From assembly GCA_034766995.1 (NCBI GenBank), contig CM068322.1, positions 7,025,589 to 7,089,588 on the forward strand: DNA of 64,000 nucleotides, in the 5' to 3' direction. How positions within the stretch are numbered: the stretch's first letter is position 1; each line of letters opens with the position of its first letter. A model generated the notes under the pieces. It worked only from the letters and a program-made list of their open reading frames with translations. It was not told the DNA's origin and ran no database searches. This document shows, in pieces, positions 35,007 to 47,110 of this stretch. The position numbers were made by a program, and so were the translations under genes. This stretch comes from Acanthacorydalis orientalis (taxonomy: Eukaryota; Arthropoda; Insecta; Megaloptera; Corydalidae).

Positions 35007-35560
35007 TAGGTTGATAAAAAATTAATTGCGGTTTATGACCTTTACATTCATATACATTTTTCTCAGCAAGCTGTTTTAAGTAGTGCTGAACTGTTGGATG
35101 ACTAACGCCTAACTTTTGTGGAATCTCTCTAATGTTTGTGTGTGGTTCTTATTTAATTAACGCCTTCAGTTGGTTGTTATAAACTAAAGAAGAACGCCTG
35201 TGAACTTCTTCATCTTAAAGGTTCTCGTCCCCAGCACAACATTTTTGGAACCACCTTTGCACCGTACGTTCCTTGTCAGTCCCCAAACAAGCATAGTTTA
35301 CTTTAAGAGCAGTTTCTGCTGCTTTACCGCCCGTTTTGAACTCATGCAAAAAATGTTCTTATTTGCTTCTTTTCATCTTCAATTCAATATCTTAATTTAA
35401 AGTTAATAATAAAACCAAAGTCGTTATTACCAGAATACAAACCGAAAAGTGTACTTTAAAATGATATTAACATGAACACGATGGAAGGACACTCTCACAG
35501 AAACAAATTATGGTTAAAATTCCGAAAACAAAAATCGAAATTATTTTCCTACCAACCTTA
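35006..35560 (-). mobile_element. Internally deleted mariner derivative, copy F, inserted in a TA tract
   Basis: 555 bp with TA repeats on both sides. The left end is TTAGGTTGATAAAAAATTAA and the right end ATTATTTTCCTACCAACCTT. Minus-strand pieces such as FKTGGKAAETALKVN, RTVQRWFQKCCAGDENL and LEDEEVHRRSSLVYN are readable, then the shared joint to the element end. The insertion inside a microsatellite follows from the TA target site. Confidence 0.85.
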
Positions 35561-35838
35561 TATATGTATGTATATATATATACATATATAATTGATAATA
35601 TATGTATCCATATGTATTGTACATTATTATTCAGAAAATTTATTTAACTAAAATAATATATTTTACTTTGTTTCAGAATTTCAACTAATTTGCCGTTGAT
35701 TCAACTATTAACAGGTAAATTAAGAAAATTATTTTGTCGATATATTTATATGGTAATCATCTTTATTATAGTTTTTAAAAATTTGAAATAACTAACATTT
35801 AACTTGGCATAATATTCAAACATTACTGAATAAATACC

Positions 35839-35879
<41 letters not shown>

Positions 35880-36728
35880 CATATATAACCACAATTCAAA
35901 TATAGAGCTCCTGAAAAAACATGCAACTATTAAGAATATATTTTAAATATTTTATAGATCCAAATTTCATTCTTTTAAATTTAATATATTTTTCTCATTA
36001 TAAAAACTATTTTTTTCCACTTCAGAATTTATTGGTATATCTATTTTTCATTCCAGTGGTTAAATGAAAAATATGGATATTTAAATTTATTTACTGCAAA
36101 ACGTGATGCACTATACCAGTATGTCTTCCTCAGTTGTTTCAATTATCCTCCTTAATCATCTTTGTCAATATCTATTCTTATATTAATATCAAAATTATTT
36201 TAATAAAATAAATTTCATTAACATTCATTAAAAGTAGTTTTATTAATTTTAATTACAATTTCTATCATATTTAATTTAATTTTTGTCAAAAACCAACCGA
36301 TTTAAGGAATAGAAAATATTGGTATTCATTTTTACATACAATAATAAAAAAAAATACAAATTAATAAAATTTCCTTGAAATTATTTCTTTTACATGTTTT
36401 TTTTTCATAATAAAATTTATTTTAACTTAAAGTTATAATTAATATATATTTTCTAATAATAGTTGAGTTAAATGTTTTTACTTTTAAAATATTTTCAAGC
36501 TAAAAATTACTTTTCATGTATAAAATATATTTAATAACACTACATTTATTAATAAAATATACTGGTGTTTCATTACTGGAACAAGTTTTTTCACGATATC
36601 TAATTTAACGGAGTTGTTGAGAATTTAATTATGAAATACAATTTACTCTATGAAATTATAGAACATTTCATTACGAAGGAAGCTATTAGTTAAAATATTG
36701 AAGCGTTCAAAATAATTTAAGCTATACC

Positions 36729-36777
<49 letters not shown>

Positions 36778-37007
36778 TACATATATCTAGGAATTTGATA
36801 TATAATAATTTAGTATATAATTTCACAAATTTTAACATATATTTAACATTTTTTTTAAAAAAAATATTAGAAAGACTACTGTCAGTTTATTATATACAAA
36901 AGAAAATAAAATTCTTATCAAATACATGCATGTTTTTTCAAGTATAATAATTTTTCATATTTTGATATAAAGTTCTTCCATATACATACGTTTTTTTAAA
37001 TGAAATT
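35561..37007. other. AT-rich spacer with two (TA)n tracts
   Basis: TA tracts at 35846-35878 and 36731-36775. The rest is very A/T-rich. No frame or element end is recognised. Confidence 0.6.
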
Positions 37008-37290
37008 CGACCGTTATCAAAATAATAACGTCATCACGGGTGACCAACTCTCTAGTACATTCTGTTTTATTATTTTTTTAAAACATGGGGAATTTCACTT
37101 GATCTCATCATCAAACGTCATCGGCACGCATCACGTACTTTTATTATGACGTCGTCAAAATCCAACAGATTTAATTAGCGGTCTTCAGAGGGCATCGCAC
37201 ATAAACATCAAACGTGTATGCGCCGACAAACTAACCTTATCATCTTCATAATGCGAGTTTAACTTGATTAACGTTGTAGCGTAAAAAATA
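37008..37290. other. Complex island with repeated CRE/AP-1-like words, candidate enhancer
   Basis: AACGTCATCACGGGTGACC (about 37029), AACGTCATCGGCACGCATCACG-type words (about 37116) and TTATGACGTCGTCAAAAT (about 37145) give three ACGTCA/TGACGTC cores in 130 bp, together with ATTTAATTAGCGG (about 37170). It lies in AT-rich flanks with no open frame. TGACGTCA-like sites are bound by CREB/ATF bZIP factors. Clustering is seen; function is inferred. Confidence 0.35.
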
Positions 37291-37349
37291 TATACCAACA
37301 CATTTTTTTCCACTAAAGGAAACTCTTATATACACACACGGACATTTTG

Positions 37350-37352
<3 letters not shown>

Positions 37353-37401
<49 letters not shown>
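37353..37401. repeat. (TA)n microsatellite, about 24 units
   Basis: An uninterrupted TA run, preceded by ACACAC words. Confidence 0.9.
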
Positions 37402-37403
<2 letters not shown>

Positions 37404-38521
37404 AAAGGGATATTTGAAAAGTAACAAACTCTAATCTTGTCCTTTCACGGACATTTGACTAGATAGTAAAGTTGATTTGAACTTTTTTATCGAAATTCTG
37501 TTTTAAAAATATTATTTGATATAAAATCAGCGCCTATTGAAGACTGATTTTTTTAAAAATCAGTTTAGACACAAATATAACAATTGACAAAAAATAACTC
37601 TGACGTCATTTTTTTTATAAATAAGGTATATTTTTTTCTTGTTCATTCTAACCATCTACAGCGAGTAAATTATTTTGATGGAGTTTTTTAGTATTATTTA
37701 ACATATATTAAACAATTTTCTTGTAAACATGATGTAGTTACGAATCGTAGTTTATTTTTATTTATTGTTTTATTAAAAAATGTTTGTTTTCAATTACATT
37801 TTTATATTTTACCAATGTGAATTGAAAATATTTTTTTTTATTTTAGTAAAAACGTTTAATTACTAATAAAACTAAAAGTTTCCAACAGTAACATTTTCTA
37901 GACTTCTACGTACGTTAGTGTTCTGAGAATGATAATTTTGTTATCATCCTCATAAAAAAATTGAGTAGGCAATAGTCAGATATGATAAATGATTAATTGA
38001 ATATTTTTGATGGAAAAACGTGTAATGTGGTGAATTCAAAATTATTTTGTGAAAATAAAACAACAATACCAGAACTATTATAATATTTTATAACAAACTA
38101 AAAGTTGATTGAAAAACTTTTAAAGATTTTCTGGATTCTATATTTATTTCAATGTTGTAAAAGAAACGAATGTACAAATAATCTACACGCTTCACGTAGA
38201 ACAGTATGAAGTAATGTTATTATTTAATTGTTATTTTTTTTTACTTAAGCCACTGTTAATACCAATAACATATCTAACTTTTAATAACCGTACAAGTATT
38301 AAAAATATTTTTTCTCGATTCAGTCACTTATTACTTTATTGAAATAAATGTTATTTTATACAGGGATTCTTTTAAGAATATTTAAATAATAATTTTGTGA
38401 ACTTTGTTGAATATTTTTAAATATAAAAATTAAAAAAATATAATTATAAATGTTTTCATACTTTACTTATCATCGTCAGGTATCTAAGTAATAAATTGTT
38501 AATAAGTTTATAAGTAAGCAA
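37402..38521. other. AT-rich spacer containing one dispersed-repeat copy
   Basis: At about 37935-38090 the dispersed AT-rich family is recognisable (ATTGAATATTTTTGATGGAA, then GTGGTGAATTC and later CCAGAACTATTATAA). The remainder is A/T-rich and empty. Confidence 0.45.
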
Positions 38522-39081
38522 TTAGGTAGGTAGAAAAATAACTTCAGTTTATAAACTTCAAATTCATATACATTTTTGTCAGTTAGCTGTTTTAAGTGGT
38601 TCAGAACTGTTGGATGACCAACACCTAACTTTTGTGCAAACTTTCGAATTGTTGTACGTGGTTCTTATTCAACTAACGCCTTTAGTTGGTCGTTATGAAT
38701 TGAAGAAGAACGCATGTGACCGTCTGCATCTTCAAGGCTCTCGTACCTAGCATGAAATTTTTGGAACTACCATTATACTCTGTTCCTTAACAGTATCCAC
38801 ACCAGAAGCATCGTTTAGTTTACGAGCAATATCTGTTGTTTTACCACCTGTTTTAAACTCATACAAAATTGCTCTTTTTTGCTTATTTTTCATTTTTAAT
38901 TCAATAGCCCAATTTGAAGCAAAATTAATAATAAAACCAAAGTTGATGTTACCAAAATACAGACAGAAAAATGAACTTTAAAATGATATTAACATGAACA
39001 CGATGAAATGACACTTTCATTGAAGAAATTAAAATTAGAGTTCAGAAAACAAAAACCGTAATTATTTACCTACCAAATTAT
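38522..39081 (-). mobile_element. Internally deleted mariner derivative, copy G
   Basis: About 560 bp. The left end TTAGGTAGGTAGAAAAATAA has lost the outer TA; the right end AAACCGTAATTATTTACCTA is followed by TA at 39082-39083. Minus-strand readings include NDQLKALVE, RTTIRKFAQKLGVGHPTV and LNHLKQLTDKNVYEFEV, which shows the joint between the helix-turn-helix region and the element end very cleanly. Frameshifts break the upstream part. Confidence 0.85.
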
Positions 39082-40289
39082 TAGTTTAAAATGGTTCAAG
39101 AATCCTAAAAATCGTGAAAAACTAATACTTGAGTATAGAATAAGACGAAGACACGGGCACATTCGATGTACCGGTTTGAAGTCACCACCTGTCGCGCCTA
39201 GAATCTATAGTTTGTCTTCTAATATAAACCAGCAAATTCAATAACTATTTTTGTTAATGAAACTATGAATTTAAAAGCATAATCCTTGGGTTTTATACAC
39301 TTATCTGGGACGCTAAATGCTCATTAATACAATTTCGATAAGACGAAGACGAATAGAACAGTAACAAAATCAGGCTTTTAGTTTTAAAGTGATATTAGTT
39401 TAAAAATATTTCTTATTAAAAGAAATACTGTAAAAAAAAACAATTTATTTATCGGAAAGTAAATATATTGCTTTAAATCAATGTATTTGATACTTGATTT
39501 AATGTTAAAAAGATGTTTAAAAATAATGAGTTGGATAAGTACTCTTTGTTAAAATAAGAAAGTAGTAGTCTAGAGTTTTCTATGAATAATGATAGAGATT
39601 TTTCTATAATAATCACTATTTTTCTATATCATAGCGCTTTTAAGACGATGAAGTCAGCATAAAAATCATATAGTATACAACAGTCAGAAATTATCAGTAA
39701 TCATTTACTGAAAACTTTTGTTTAAAAAATTTTTGTGCTTTGTGGGATATGAGAAAAATCACCAATCAATCATTTTTGAAAATAGTCGATTTTTTAATTA
39801 AAAAGAAAATTACTAATTATAAATTAAGAGACTTTAAAAATAATATTTTTTTATAAATTTCCATAAAATATAAATTGTAAAGAAATTATATTACCGAAAA
39901 ACATATTTTCTGACGCTAGTAAAACATACGCGTAAAAAAATAAAGACTGTTATCTTTATTAAACAAGATTCCACTTTAAAATATTATATAAAATATTTCA
40001 CAAGAGAATGCAAACGTTTTCAGTAGTAAAACATTATAATTGAATTATAACACAGAGGTTATGCTGTATGTATTTCCATTGGCATAAAATCAATTTCTAA
40101 AAAGAAGATTGTTACGTATTGTAGGTTATAAAAGTATAATTGTATTAATAATTTTGTTCTTTCCAGAAAAATATCTTTATTTAATTTTAATTTAATAAAA
40201 TTACGATCAAAAGTATTATATTTAAAAAAATAATAACATTTATAAAATTGTTTGAAAACAGAAAAAAAAGTTCAAAAAATATTTTTTCA
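39082..40289. other. AT-rich spacer
   Basis: A slightly more complex patch at about 39140-39360 contains GATGTACCGGTTTGAAGTC and CACCTGTCGCGCC words and AAGACGAAGAC twice. A very weak dispersed-repeat resemblance is seen at 39640-39790. No gene. Confidence 0.45.
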
Positions 40290-40500
40290 TAGATAGATCA
40301 CAAAAATTTTTGATCAAAAACATTCAATAATTGAGTATTGATCATATTTGTTTTTGCTTATGAAAATTTCTGTGGAAATGTCTTCATTCTTACAACAATC
40401 AAATAAAAAATTCCATTATTAGGAATTGAAAAACTAATTTGAAAAGTGAATTTAGGTACAGTATAAAAACTATATTATGACCAAATGAAATAGTTTAACG
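40290..40500. repeat. Dispersed AT-rich palindromic repeat copy
   Basis: The reverse arm is clear (TTTTTGATCAAAAACATTC, then AATAATTGAGTATTGATCAT). The opposite side keeps only GAAAAGTGAATTTAGGTACAG-like words. Confidence 0.5.
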
Positions 40501-40728
40501 ATAATGTTAATAAATTTAATTTAAAAAGTCTAAATAAAAAACTGTAGACTTTAAAATCTTACTAGTTTACCAGTATATAATCCGTGAAAATTGAGGGGAA
40601 AAAAGACAGGAACATAGAAAGAAAAAACTATTTGTTGGTTCCTTACAATATAATATATTTAAACGTAAAAATGTCATAGAACGAAACTTAATGAATTAAA
40701 CTTGAATGCTATGAGCTGACAAAGCAAT

Positions 40729-40779
40729 CATTTCCTCGTCACCATGGACTTTATCCTGCGGACGAAGTGACGAGAAATG
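40729..40779. other. Hairpin-forming inverted repeat
   Basis: CATTTCCTCGTCAC (40729-40742) and GTGACGAGAAATG (40767-40779) pair as a 13-14 bp stem with one bulged C, around a 24-base loop (CATGGACTTTATCCTGCGGA, then CGAA). It is GC-richer than everything around it. It could be a small structured RNA, a protein site or a transposon relic; nothing decides between these. Confidence 0.5.
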
Positions 40780-40949
40780 TGGGTTTTTATTATATAGAAG
40801 ATATTTATAAACTATTAACATTGTGAATATGAATTTGCGTAATTTATATAAAAAAAATAATGTATTCCCTATTACCGATTATGTATTGTTAAATAAGCTT
40901 AGAATAAATATTGAAAGTGTTCTCAATTTTGACAAATGAGAGATATTGC

Positions 40950-41160
40950 TATACTTAAGCTTTTTAATTATGGAATCATTGCCATCGAAATGCACGTAAT
41001 TAGAAATAAAAAATAGTAAAAATTAATTTCGTAAACATTTGTGACCAGAAACATTTTTGTGTTTTGTGTGTGGTAGTAAAAATTTATTTGTAAAAGTAAA
41101 TTTGTCCATGATTCCAAAATTATATTGTTTTTACTTTTATTTAATACAAAAGTGAACCCT
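40950..41160 (+). repeat. Dispersed AT-rich repeat copy, forward arm
   Basis: AATCATTGCCATCGAAATGC, then TGACCAGAAACATTTTTGTG, then TTTGTAAAAGTAAATTTGTC and CCAAAATTATATTG. The words and order match the right arms at 8080 and 58560. Confidence 0.55.
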
Positions 41161-41608
41161 TCTCGTCTTAATTGTAAACAATGTTTTACTATTTATTTTA
41201 TATATTTCTGCTTCGAGGTTTACTTAAAATTTTTCAATAGGAGGATTCGTTATGCCACTTTTTAAAAGTCTTCATAAGTAAGAATCTAGAGGTAAAAAGT
41301 ATAAAAACTCAGACGAATACATGCTTTTCCAACGATTAAGTTCCTGCGTGTGTTAATATGACAAGCTGTCTGTTTTAATACCTTTGATAGTTAAATATGA
41401 CAAACTAATTTGAAAGGGAAGTATTGTCAGAGATTTATAATGTGACTAAACTGAATGAGCATTAATATTCATGTTTTTTTATAACGTAATAAGAAAGACC
41501 GACCGGTATATTACTTATCAAGTACGGTAGGTAGAGTCTTTAAGAATTATACAATTAGACATAATATTATTGATTTGTAGAAAATCAGAAAACATCGTTG
41601 AATTTATC
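41161..41608. other. Spacer, nothing recognised
   Basis: Moderately A/T-rich unique sequence with no frame of interest. Confidence 0.45.
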
Positions 41609-42080
41609 TTAACCCTTTCAATACAGCTATATCTTTCCCCATTATGCTTTCACTGTACAGGTACTCGAATCGCGAATACGGTGTTATTTTGCTTGTCTAC
41701 TACAATGCGAACGTACACTTACACTACACACAAAGAAAAAAATAATGAAAGGAAATGAATAATGAAATAAAAACATATGAAATAAAAGTACATACCATGA
41801 GACACTTTGCTGATATAAAATCTTATGTTATCTTAATGCACTGTCGAAACGTTTCTTTAGCACTGATCGTAACACTGTTATGTTCAGAGTTGCAGTGACA
41901 AAAACAAAATAATTGCAAAACAAAAGAAATCGGTTGCGATGGAGAGAACAAGCTATGCTACGTTTGACTCAAGTTGTCAATCAATGCAAAGTTTTAACGG
42001 GTGTCTATAGTCAGCGGTAAGGAAACAGCGAACGTGCGATAATAGGTGATTATAGTTACCGGTAGTATCGAAAGAGTTAA
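41609..42080. mobile_element. piggyBac-like non-autonomous element
   Basis: TTAA at 41609-41612 and 42077-42080 frames 464 bp whose ends are CCCTTTCAATAC and, read inward from the right, CTCTTTCGATAC (10 of 12 match). CCCTTT after TTAA is typical of piggyBac ends. There is no transposase frame. The interior is complex and GC-richer near both ends (GAATCGCGAATACGG, then AGCGAACGTGCG near the right end). Confidence 0.65.
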
Positions 42081-42224
42081 ACAGTTAAAAATAATTTGAA
42101 TATTAAATAAGACTCGACTGTGTATACACATTTCGGCTGGAAAAATTACTTCGTAGACAACTATATAACACGAGTAACAACAAATGAAGTGAAAACGTTA
42201 AATTTGTCAGTCCTCTATACTTTC

Positions 42225-42455
42225 ATGAATTGATTTTTCCCGACCCCATAAACCATAACGAATTTTTCGGATTAAAAATGTTCAACAAATAGTTATTGAT
42301 TATTTATGATTCTTTTTTATGTGCAGTTCTATGACGATACCATTATTCCCAGAAAACGAATGTAAAGAGAAATATAAAGTTTTATAGAGATTCTTCTCTC
42401 CCTTAGCTTTCTAACGATAATGGAATCACCGTAAAAATACGTACAAGCAACAATC
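42225..42455. repeat. Dispersed AT-rich repeat copy, diverged
   Basis: ATAAACCATAACGAATTTTT, then GGATTAAAAATGTTCAACAA and TTATTGATTATTTATGATTC give the reverse arm. GGAATCACCGTAAAAATACG, then TACAAGCAACAATC near 42420 gives the facing words. Confidence 0.45.
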
Positions 42456-44081
42456 GAAAGGAATAAAAGTATATTGTGTAGTGTTCCTTATGTTGTAGAC
42501 TGCAGAATTGCCAATGTTTGAATCGGACTGTAATAGTTTTAACTGTCGACGCAATCCTAAATCCCAAGTAACCAAATTAGACAACATTAGAATTGTAATT
42601 TACGTCTATTCAGTTGAAAAATAATAAACATTTAAATTACGATTTGCGTGAATTTTGAATCAATTCAAATAATGTGTTAAAATAGTTTGAAATAAACATA
42701 TATAAGTGTGATAAAATGTTCCTGGGCTGATATATTTGCGGATATACAGTGACTTTTATGGTTCTTAAGAGTTTTCATACTTTATATTTATTATATTCCT
42801 GTTTAAAGGTGTATGCATTTTAATTCGTAATTTTCGGAAATTGTGTTTTTTTGATGCATAATGTATATTGATTTTTTTAAAAAATCGAAAGCTAAATAAT
42901 ATTCATTGATTTTTTGATTTAGTTATGCTCGATATATTATATTATTGTATTCATTATGTATTACATTATTGTATGTATGTATTATTTATTCACTTCAAAT
43001 TAAAGTAAATAAAGAATACTATTCTGAAATGTTATATTGTGTACACACTGTATCTAGACAAAGGCAACCAGAAACTTAGAATAAACACAAACAAATTGTA
43101 TTATACGATAATTTTCATGTCAAATACCACGATTAATCAATTTTTAACTGAAAAAAAAAACACTATTGTTCCAAAGTCAGCGTATTCTTTTGATTCAATA
43201 ACTTATTTGATAACTGCTTGTAACTAATACTAAAAATATTGATCGAGAAAATGTATTGGCATTCAAAAATATAATTAAATTATAAAATATGTAAAGTGAA
43301 AACGCAAATGACTTAGTGATTCAAAAAATGATTACAATGAAAGAGGCAAAAATGTTTGTAGTGATATATTTTTAGTAAAGAAGCATTATTTTCACTGAAC
43401 CAATATTTAATAAAAATGTTTGTTTAATATTAAGAGTTTTTGTGTTGCCCCGACATATTTGTTTACACTTTGTAAACATAACCGATTGTTTTTATAAAGG
43501 ATAACGAAATCAGTTGTTTACAATTCATTTCCAATATAACAATAATAATTAGTAAAATGAATTTTAATATTCAAATCTGAAAACTAAAAAGTTTGTAAAC
43601 AAATTGTTTTAATGAAAATATTTATTTTCATTAAAAATATTGATTTTTCACTTTTGTCCATCAATACATTCTATCACACAATTATTTAACAAACGCCAAA
43701 ATTATTCGAAATGGGTGATACTTTTCAAACATGCCTTATACATCAATGTTTTAATATATATTTGTGGTTTCAGTATGTATGTATTAGTATGTATGAGCAG
43801 GGATTAAAAATCCTGTTTAGCTTTTGTTGCTCGCGAATCTTTGTTCATGTTATGTCATACGATTATTTTTTTTATTATTATAAATCCTTTGTCACGTACA
43901 GAGTACGTACTGGTGCTTGTACGAGAGATGCTTTTTTATGTTCAATTCCCAAAACCCGAGTATTTAAAAAAAACTTTCGTAATTTAATACAGGCGATTAA
44001 TTTGATATAATCTTTGTGGATTTCTAAGCGTCCAAAAATCATGCAGCTTAAACAAAGCCATTGAATGTCGTAACTTGACGT
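42456..44081. other. Spacer without a supported gene
   Basis: Mixed A/T-rich sequence. The 99-codon plus-strand frame at 43711-44010 (MGDTFQTCLIHQ...) is overlapped by a minus-strand frame, is rich in Phe/Tyr/Ile as A/T-rich chance frames are, and shows no domain. I do not call it. Confidence 0.45.
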
Positions 44082-44082
44082 C

Positions 44083-44142
<60 letters not shown>
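44082..44142. repeat. (TA)n microsatellite, about 30 units
   Basis: An uninterrupted TA run. Confidence 0.95.
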
Positions 44143-44144
<2 letters not shown>

Positions 44145-45605
44145 TAGTTAAAACTATGATTGTGATTTATCAGAACGGCTCAAATAATAATATCATCAAT
44201 GAGTCAAACATCAGACCTCCACGTTCACGTGTCTGTTATAAGAAAACTATCATCCTGGTTTTTCCTCTCAAGCATATTGAAAACTAAAAATTTCTTTTAT
44301 ATGCGTACAGTAAATGAAAAAAATGTATATTTACTAAATAATTTACATTAAGAGTGAAATTAATGAAGTTTAAATGTGTATTTTAATTAATTAAATGACT
44401 GACAAACAACTATAACACTACATTCATTATTCATTTAGGCAAACATTCATTATATATTAACGATCATTCATTACCATAATCGTTTTTTAAGCTAAATAAA
44501 AATAGAATTTTTTTTATATTTTTTTCCATAGTACATTAATAATATTATATATATATATATATATTATAACGGTATTATAAGTGTTTTATCATATATTTTG
44601 ATATAGTTCTTTTTAAAATACTAACTTGTTGTTTTCTATATCTAAGTAAACTACCGTAAATCACTTTTTATTATTTTGTAGGATAATAAACTTAAAATTT
44701 AGACTAGATAGTAATATTTTTTTTCTGGTTCAATGAATTAATATGAAGAACAAGAAACAGATAAAATATAAGAATTTATTATTATTGTTTTATATAAAAT
44801 GACTATTGTTAAGTAATTAGTGAACTATGATATTGTCTCTTAAATGAAACGTATAAATCTCTGGAATAGAGAAAATTGTAATTACTCGAGTTTGACAATA
44901 AACATGTGCGTTTCTTAACATATAAAGTAATACATGAAAATTTGTTCTATAATAGTAATATTTGATGGTATAAAGAAATTCAGTTAAATGAATTTTTACT
45001 CCTCGAAATGGAAGGAAAATTTTATTTGATCAGAATCTTTCAAAAATATATTATGATAAATTTTGTTATTATTCATGTAAATTGTGATATCGATTCCGTC
45101 ATTTTCAGTACAGTAAGGTATTTTTGAACACCATTGAATACCAGAAAGGATTTTCTATACTTCAGTACTCTATGAATAGTACAATTTCTATTGAAATACG
45201 TATAAACAGGGACTAAAAATTATCAATAATTCATTATGAAAAATGTTCGATAAGAAATATTTTATGTAATTTTATAGAAAAAATCAATTTTAAAAAATAA
45301 AAACACATTTTCGGTAAATTTTTTCATTAATTTATTTTTTGGATACAGATTTATATTATTGATGTATAAAGGATTCATTTAATTTGTGAAGTTTGTTTCA
45401 TTAAAACTATTTTTCAATATTTTATTACATTTTCTTATTTTTATCTCACTCTTTCATTTATACCTTTGAATATTTCTTGATTCTGTGTTAACAATATCGT
45501 TTGTATTTCTGTTATGTTGTTTCATTTCGATTTATCTTACTCACTTTTATTTTGAACTTTTTTCATAAAGTTATCATATAGGAATACAATATATATATAT
45601 ATATA
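44143..45605. other. AT-rich spacer with one weak dispersed-repeat copy
   Basis: TA runs at 44547-44565 and 45588-45605. At about 45190-45310 words of the dispersed family appear (GAAATACGTATAAACAGGGA, then TATCAATAATTCATTATG, AAAAATGTTCGATAAGAAA). Nothing else is recognised. Confidence 0.45.
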
Positions 45606-45680
45606 CACCTAACCCTCGATTTACACAGTACTCGAATTGCATGGTTTCCGTTAAAACGGTTAAAGGAATGAGGAAAAACT
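45606..45680 (+). mobile_element. Possible Tc1/pogo-like element end fragment
   Basis: ACACCTAACCCTCGATTTAC, then ACAGTACTCGAATTGCATGG and GTTTCCGTTAAAACGGTT. It has the flavour of pogo/Tigger-type ends (a CCCTCGNTTTACNCGG-like word) and stands beside a TA run. No partner end is found nearby, so this is a weak call. Confidence 0.2.
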
Positions 45681-46529
45681 ACCAGTTACTCGTAAATATT
45701 TCAGATTAATACGAACACAGAGTTCCAAAAAAATGTTATAAAACATTCCATATACAGTGAATCTAAAAGTGATTGCGATGAACTATTTTCAACACTTACT
45801 GCAAATATTTACGGATTTTATTAGAACAGTTCCCGTGCGTTTAGTTTTATTAACGCTTTAAGTATAATGATATTACTATTAAAACGCGCATAAGTCATAA
45901 AAATGACGAAAAATCATGATGAATATTTTAGATCAGAAAAAAATTGACTTGCGACCCGAGTGAAAATTTTGTTTGTGAAAATGATTTCTCGTCCGTTACA
46001 GAGATATAATATGATAAAAACGCATTAAATTTATAATTAAATTGTCAGTAAGTTTTTTTTATATCTGAAAACCTATCAAAAATCATTTTTTTGATTTGTG
46101 ATAGATTTTTTAACATTTTCGAAAAAAAATATTTCTGATCTACTATTATTACTAAAATATAGTTTTTGAAACTGTAAATTTATTCTCATTGTTAGACTAC
46201 ACTTTAAAATTTTTTTTTTTCACATATGTATATTATATATTCTAATTATGGTTTGTGAGAGGGTAAAAAATTCACTAAGATTCAATGAATTCTTGTATGG
46301 TCATGCTTTAAATGAATATACATTTATTATTATTTATCATAAAAAATATAACTGAAAATGTATATATATATATAAGCATATATATATATACATATACAAG
46401 TCTCTCCTATCGCTTATTTCCTGTTCGTTACAAACAACAAAACCCATTCGACTGATAATGAACATCGATACGACAAATCTTGGGCTTAATATTGTGTACG
46501 TGTGTGTGTTTCCACACTGCACTATATAA
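45681..46529. other. AT-rich spacer containing a dispersed-repeat copy
   Basis: At 45870-46030: TTAAAACGCGCATAAGTCAT, then GATGAATATTTTAGATCAGA, then GAGTGAAAATTTTGTTTGTG match the right-arm word order of the family. Compound TA/CATATA runs lie at 46367-46400. No gene. Confidence 0.5.
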
Positions 46530-47110
46530 ACCTTCAGTAATTAACAGGCCTAATTTTTTTTAATGATCCGTTCGGATTATCGAACCCGTTAATAATTCAC
46601 GTGGCATGTCTATAATTTCTATTCGAGACCGGCCGATTATGTCGATGGCAAAGTATGCCGATTTAATTAGGGATTCCAGTCGTTACGAATGCTTATAATT
46701 TATAGTTACACTGCTGAACCCTTTAAAAATCTATCCGAGTATACTTATCCTCCGCTACTGGGTAGCTCTCTGCGAGCAAAACCAGCGGAATAGATTATAG
46801 GTATCGTCGGATATACCTTCTGTATATTCCCTCCTACCTGCCTACCGCTTCTCTATCTACTACCCTCGATCTGACTCTGCCAACCACCCTTTCTTTCCGG
46901 CTTAATGACCGCCATCTCGTTCCGAGATCTGAAATTATTTTCACTCTGGTTTGTTTTCATTAAGAAAGAATTAGGTCGGAGATATCGGCGGAATTAATTA
47001 AGTGGTTCTGTTTGAAATCGTTACATTTTTAATTCATCGTATTTTACTTTTCGACTTTTACTGCGCGAAAAGAAACATTGTTTACGCTTCTCTTCTTTAT
47101 ATACATTTTT
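46530..47110. other. Long complex island, strong candidate conserved non-coding element
   Basis: About 550 bp of non-repetitive, GC-richer sequence. The first part carries GACCGGCCGATTATGTCG, TGCCGATTTAATTAGGGATT and ACGAATGCTTATAATTTATAG. The middle is pyrimidine-rich (CTCCTACCTGCCTACCGC and on). The end carries CGGCGGAATTAATTAAGTGG. TAATTA cores recur and all frames are interrupted. It is the most extensive island here and the best candidate for deep conservation or enhancer activity, which is inference from composition only. Confidence 0.45.

Noticed and set aside
43711..44084. 99-codon and 68-codon overlapping frames
   Set aside because: They overlap on opposite strands, have Phe/Tyr/Ile-rich composition typical of A/T-rich chance frames, and match no domain.
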